From contig JACMZG010001863.1 in the NCBI GenBank assembly GCA_018340805.1, positions 28,353,717 to 28,417,716 of the forward strand: 64,000 nucleotides of DNA. The letters run 5' to 3'. The translations under genes were made by a program, and so were the position numbers. Shown in pieces: positions 61,731 to 64,000 of the stretch. The notes below the pieces were generated by a model. It had not been told where the DNA came from and ran no database searches. It was given only the letters and a program-made list of their open reading frames with translations. Position 1 is the stretch's first letter. Every line of letters begins with the position of its first letter. The DNA is from Microvelia longipes (lineage: Eukaryota > Arthropoda > Insecta > Hemiptera > Veliidae).

Positions 61731-62430
61731 AAATATGGGGTACGGGTTGCCTCGGAACTTTTCATCATTACATGGGATTTGTAACGCTCATCGTCCCTAC
61801 TTCGGACTCGCTTCGGTTGCCCTTAGAATCTAAAAATATCTCAATTTTTACTGCAACACGTCTTCGTTAGTTTTATTCCCAGCTGTCACTCATTCAGGCA
61901 ATGACCACGCTCGATGCTGCTTAACTTTTGTGATCCAACAAAAACCGTAGATGGACATGTTGTATTTACCGAAACTAATTCTACTTATTTAGTACGTAAA
62001 GATATACACTTATTCTAAATTCCTACTCAATTCGATTATGTTCCAATTTTTTACTATTAAAAACGTACATAAGTCATTCGATGAAACTTGAACTTATACT
62101 TGGCAAAATTGACATAAAACTTGGCACTTATGTTGGACTTATATATGACTTCATGCGTGCTAAATCTTAAATCGATAAAAAAATTCGTGATCGGAAACAA
62201 TTTTTCCGAATAGCACAACTACACATAACTATTGATTTTTGTATCAAGTTTTAACTCTCTAGCATAAATACACATGGAGCTACGCTACGATGATAACACA
62301 TACACACACACATTCAGACAACTTTGTTAAAACCACTTTGGAGGTCTTAAAAACGCCTAAAACGGATAATTAAGGTTATATCCCGTTTTCGAATTTTTTC
62401 GCAAATGCAATACTTTTCCTATATACAAGT
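61731..62430 (-). repeat. Element BA, fullest reverse copy with 5S-like core
   Basis: Read on the minus strand from 62430: hairpin remnant CTTGTATATAGGAAAAG, TATTGCATTTGCG, GGGATATAACCTTAATTATC, CGTTTTAGGCGTTTTTAAGA, AAGTGGTTTTAACAAAGTTG, TGTTATCATCGTAGCG, AGAGAGTTAAAACTTG, TAGTTGTGCTATTCGG, TTTAGCACGCATGAAG. The 5S-like core follows (61942-61871), then the A module (TTCTAAGGGCAACCGAAGC, GAGTCCGAAGTAGGGACGA) and the terminus GTTCCGAGGCAACCCGTACC. Module order is the same as at 7240-7955. Confidence 0.8.
61871..61942 (-). repeat. 5S rRNA-derived segment inside element BA (best copy)
   Basis: On the minus strand it reads TTGTTGGATCACAAAAGTTA, AGCAGCATCGAGCGTGG, TCATTGCCTGAATGAGTGAC, AGCTGGGAATA. 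Compared with animal 5S rRNA, the GATCAC..AAGTTAAGCA block, ATCGAGC, the GGATGGGTGACC-like box C and CTGGGAATA are retained with a few changes. The 5' stem-I half and the 3' end are absent, so it cannot be a working 5S gene. The internal Pol III promoter elements are partly preserved. Confidence 0.78.
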
Positions 62431-62849
62431 AAAAACGGAAGGTTGACTTATGAAGATATGTCGATTTTGTAATTTATTTACACTGTATTTAATTTATGAG
62501 AAGGAGGACTAAAAAATGTGTATATTATTATAAATATTTTTTTTCTTTAGCTAATAATTCCTACTCCTGAAAATACTTTTACACTTCCACCATTGGGTAG
62601 ATAATTAAGGCTATGGGCCCTAATTCTAAAGCCTTATTTTAATTTTAAGCACTGCTGGTTTTTTACTAAAATTGATTATTTAGCATAAGACAAAACAAAA
62701 TAGTGCTGATATTTTAGTTCTGTTTATGGGAAATAGTAGTAATTTTGGCTTAAAAACCAAATATGTATCATTAGTATTTATATCATGATAATTAAAAATT
62801 AATTGTTTAAATTATTTCAGCTCAGTACCTCATATTTTACTTACACTAC
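62431..62849. other. AT-rich non-coding stretch
   Basis: Nothing is recognised between the reverse BA copy and the forward A module. Confidence 0.5.
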
Positions 62850-63049
62850 TTCGACCTTAGAGAGACCGAAGTTATTCTTTCTTAAATTTTGGGTAATTAT
62901 GGCAGTCTAAGTCCAAATTGATGAGTTCTGGACATAGGATCACTATTTTATTCTGAGGTCCAGCGCAAAGAGACCGATTTAATATCACCTCAGACTTCGG
63001 ATAATCATGACATTCCAAGTACGAACGAAGGGAGTCCGAAGTTTGGATA
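62850..63049 (+). repeat. Element BA, A module
   Basis: Iterated units are visible: CGACCTTAGAGAGACCGAAG, TTGGGTAATTATGGCAG, GGATCACTATTTTATTCTGA with GGTCCAGCGCAAAGAGACC, and CGGATAATCATGACATTCC with GAACGAAGGGAGTCCGAAG. The ACCCGAT terminus is missing. Confidence 0.7.
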
Positions 63050-64000
63050 ATAATTTTATTTTAAAATAATTAATATTCGTTTGTCCCTAACATATGTTAA
63101 AAATGTGTAAAAATAATATATTTTATTTTAAAGTCCCCTTTAAATTTCCCGAGTTGATTTTTGATTCCTACTTTAAAATTTAGCGATATAAGCCCTAGAT
63201 GTTATAATATGTACATTAATAATGTTTCATCTTAAAATTTAAATTAAAGACTTCTTTATAAATTATATTAAGTGTACATTTTAGAGCTGTTGACGTTCTC
63301 TTATCTGGAGATAAAAAAAAGTAAACATATTAATTTTATCTGACTGTAGTTGAAAAAGTATTAAATTAACTGTTAAGACAAAGAAATTTTAAGAAAAGTA
63401 ACAGATGGAACCTTCCTCTTGGATGAACATCCTAGAGGAAGGGCAAAGAAAATTACCCCTATACTGTTCTTATTAAACTTCCCAACTTCTAAGTTAAAAA
63501 AATCCATAAAAACCAAACACGTTCGTGTTATCGTCTTTTTATTTTATTTTTTACTCAATCTTAAAATTAAAAGTCATAAGTTATTATTATAACACTAAAA
63601 TTTGTTACGCTGTATTACGCAGCGATGATACGATTATTGCGTTAGTTTTACTGCTGTGACATTTCATTCTTTTTTTTAATTTATTTTCCAAAGATTTTTC
63701 TTTACACTATTGAAATGCCAAGTAATCTATAAAATATATTTGAATATTAAGTATTAAATTTTTAAGTATCTATAAAAATAAGTATTCGATTATTAAAAGG
63801 TTTTGAAATAATTATTTTATAGTAAGGAAAAAATACATTTTTAACAGTTGTGCTTTCGATAACTAAATAATAAAAGTTATCCGTTTTAAAGAACAACGTA
63901 GGAAAAAATAATTTCTTATATTTTTTTTTTTTTAAATCAGGCACCTTCATAAAAGTCTTTTTCTAATAAAAAAAATGGCAAAAAAGAAGAATTTTATTTA
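63050..64000. other. AT-rich stretch with one strong hairpin
   Basis: No gene is seen. At 63411-63442, CCTTCCTCT-t-GGATG-aa-CATCC-t-AGAGGAAGG forms a 14-bp stem with one T-T mismatch and a 2-nt loop. No miRNA-type longer stem or flanking pairing is visible. Confidence 0.55.

Noticed and set aside
61871..61942. Functional 5S rRNA gene
   Set aside because: Helix I strands and both ends are missing, box C is altered, and the segment is embedded in an interspersed repeat.

Overview
The window is strongly AT-rich eukaryotic nuclear DNA with very little coding sequence. It has stop codons in all frames almost everywhere, long (AT)n microsatellites, diverged retrotransposon scraps, tRNA- and 5S-rRNA-derived repeats, and two short stretches that look like spliced exons. 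This suits an invertebrate animal, most likely an arthropod with a repeat-rich, intron-rich genome. The species cannot be named from the sequence.

Layout. 1-11 kb: copies of a composite interspersed repeat, called here element BA. It has a B module with a terminal hairpin, a 5S-rRNA-like core in some copies, and an A module made of about 60-bp iterated units ending near ACCCGAT. The copy at 9.5-11.2 kb is split by a clean 926-bp hAT-type nonautonomous transposon with a perfect 8-bp target duplication. 11-26 kb: mostly featureless AT-rich DNA with a foldback element (18.3 kb), an RNase H scrap of a non-LTR retrotransposon (19.7-20.0 kb), another B copy (21.7 kb) and a possible Harbinger-like MITE (24.9-25.7 kb). 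26.7-27.5 kb: a 77-bp tandem array beside an inverted repeat. 31-37 kb: further BA copies, a 32-bp tandem array, a perfect 24-bp-arm palindrome beside an AT tract, and a second foldback element that shares GTTCAAC-type modules with the first.

42-46.5 kb is the densest structural cluster. It holds a BA copy, a 91-95-bp tandem family, a long AT tract, a 150-bp tandem repeat, tandem tRNA-like units with Pol III A/B boxes and T-run terminators, and a nearly perfect long inverted repeat with arms of about 430 bp and a 121-bp spacer.

49.4-54.1 kb holds the only credible host protein-coding sequence, all on the + strand. One is a proline-rich exon with a 197-codon ORF behind a good splice acceptor. 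The other lies in the only CpG/GC-rich island of the window, which has a perfect CRE palindrome and a GC box; this small exon ends at a strong GTAAGA donor. Both exons can end in phase 0, so they could be alternative 5' exons of one gene whose remaining exons lie beyond the window. That is inference. From 54.1 kb to the end the DNA looks intronic or intergenic, with further BA copies at 61.7-63.0 kb, one carrying a second 5S-like core.

All family assignments are by eye. No database search was run.
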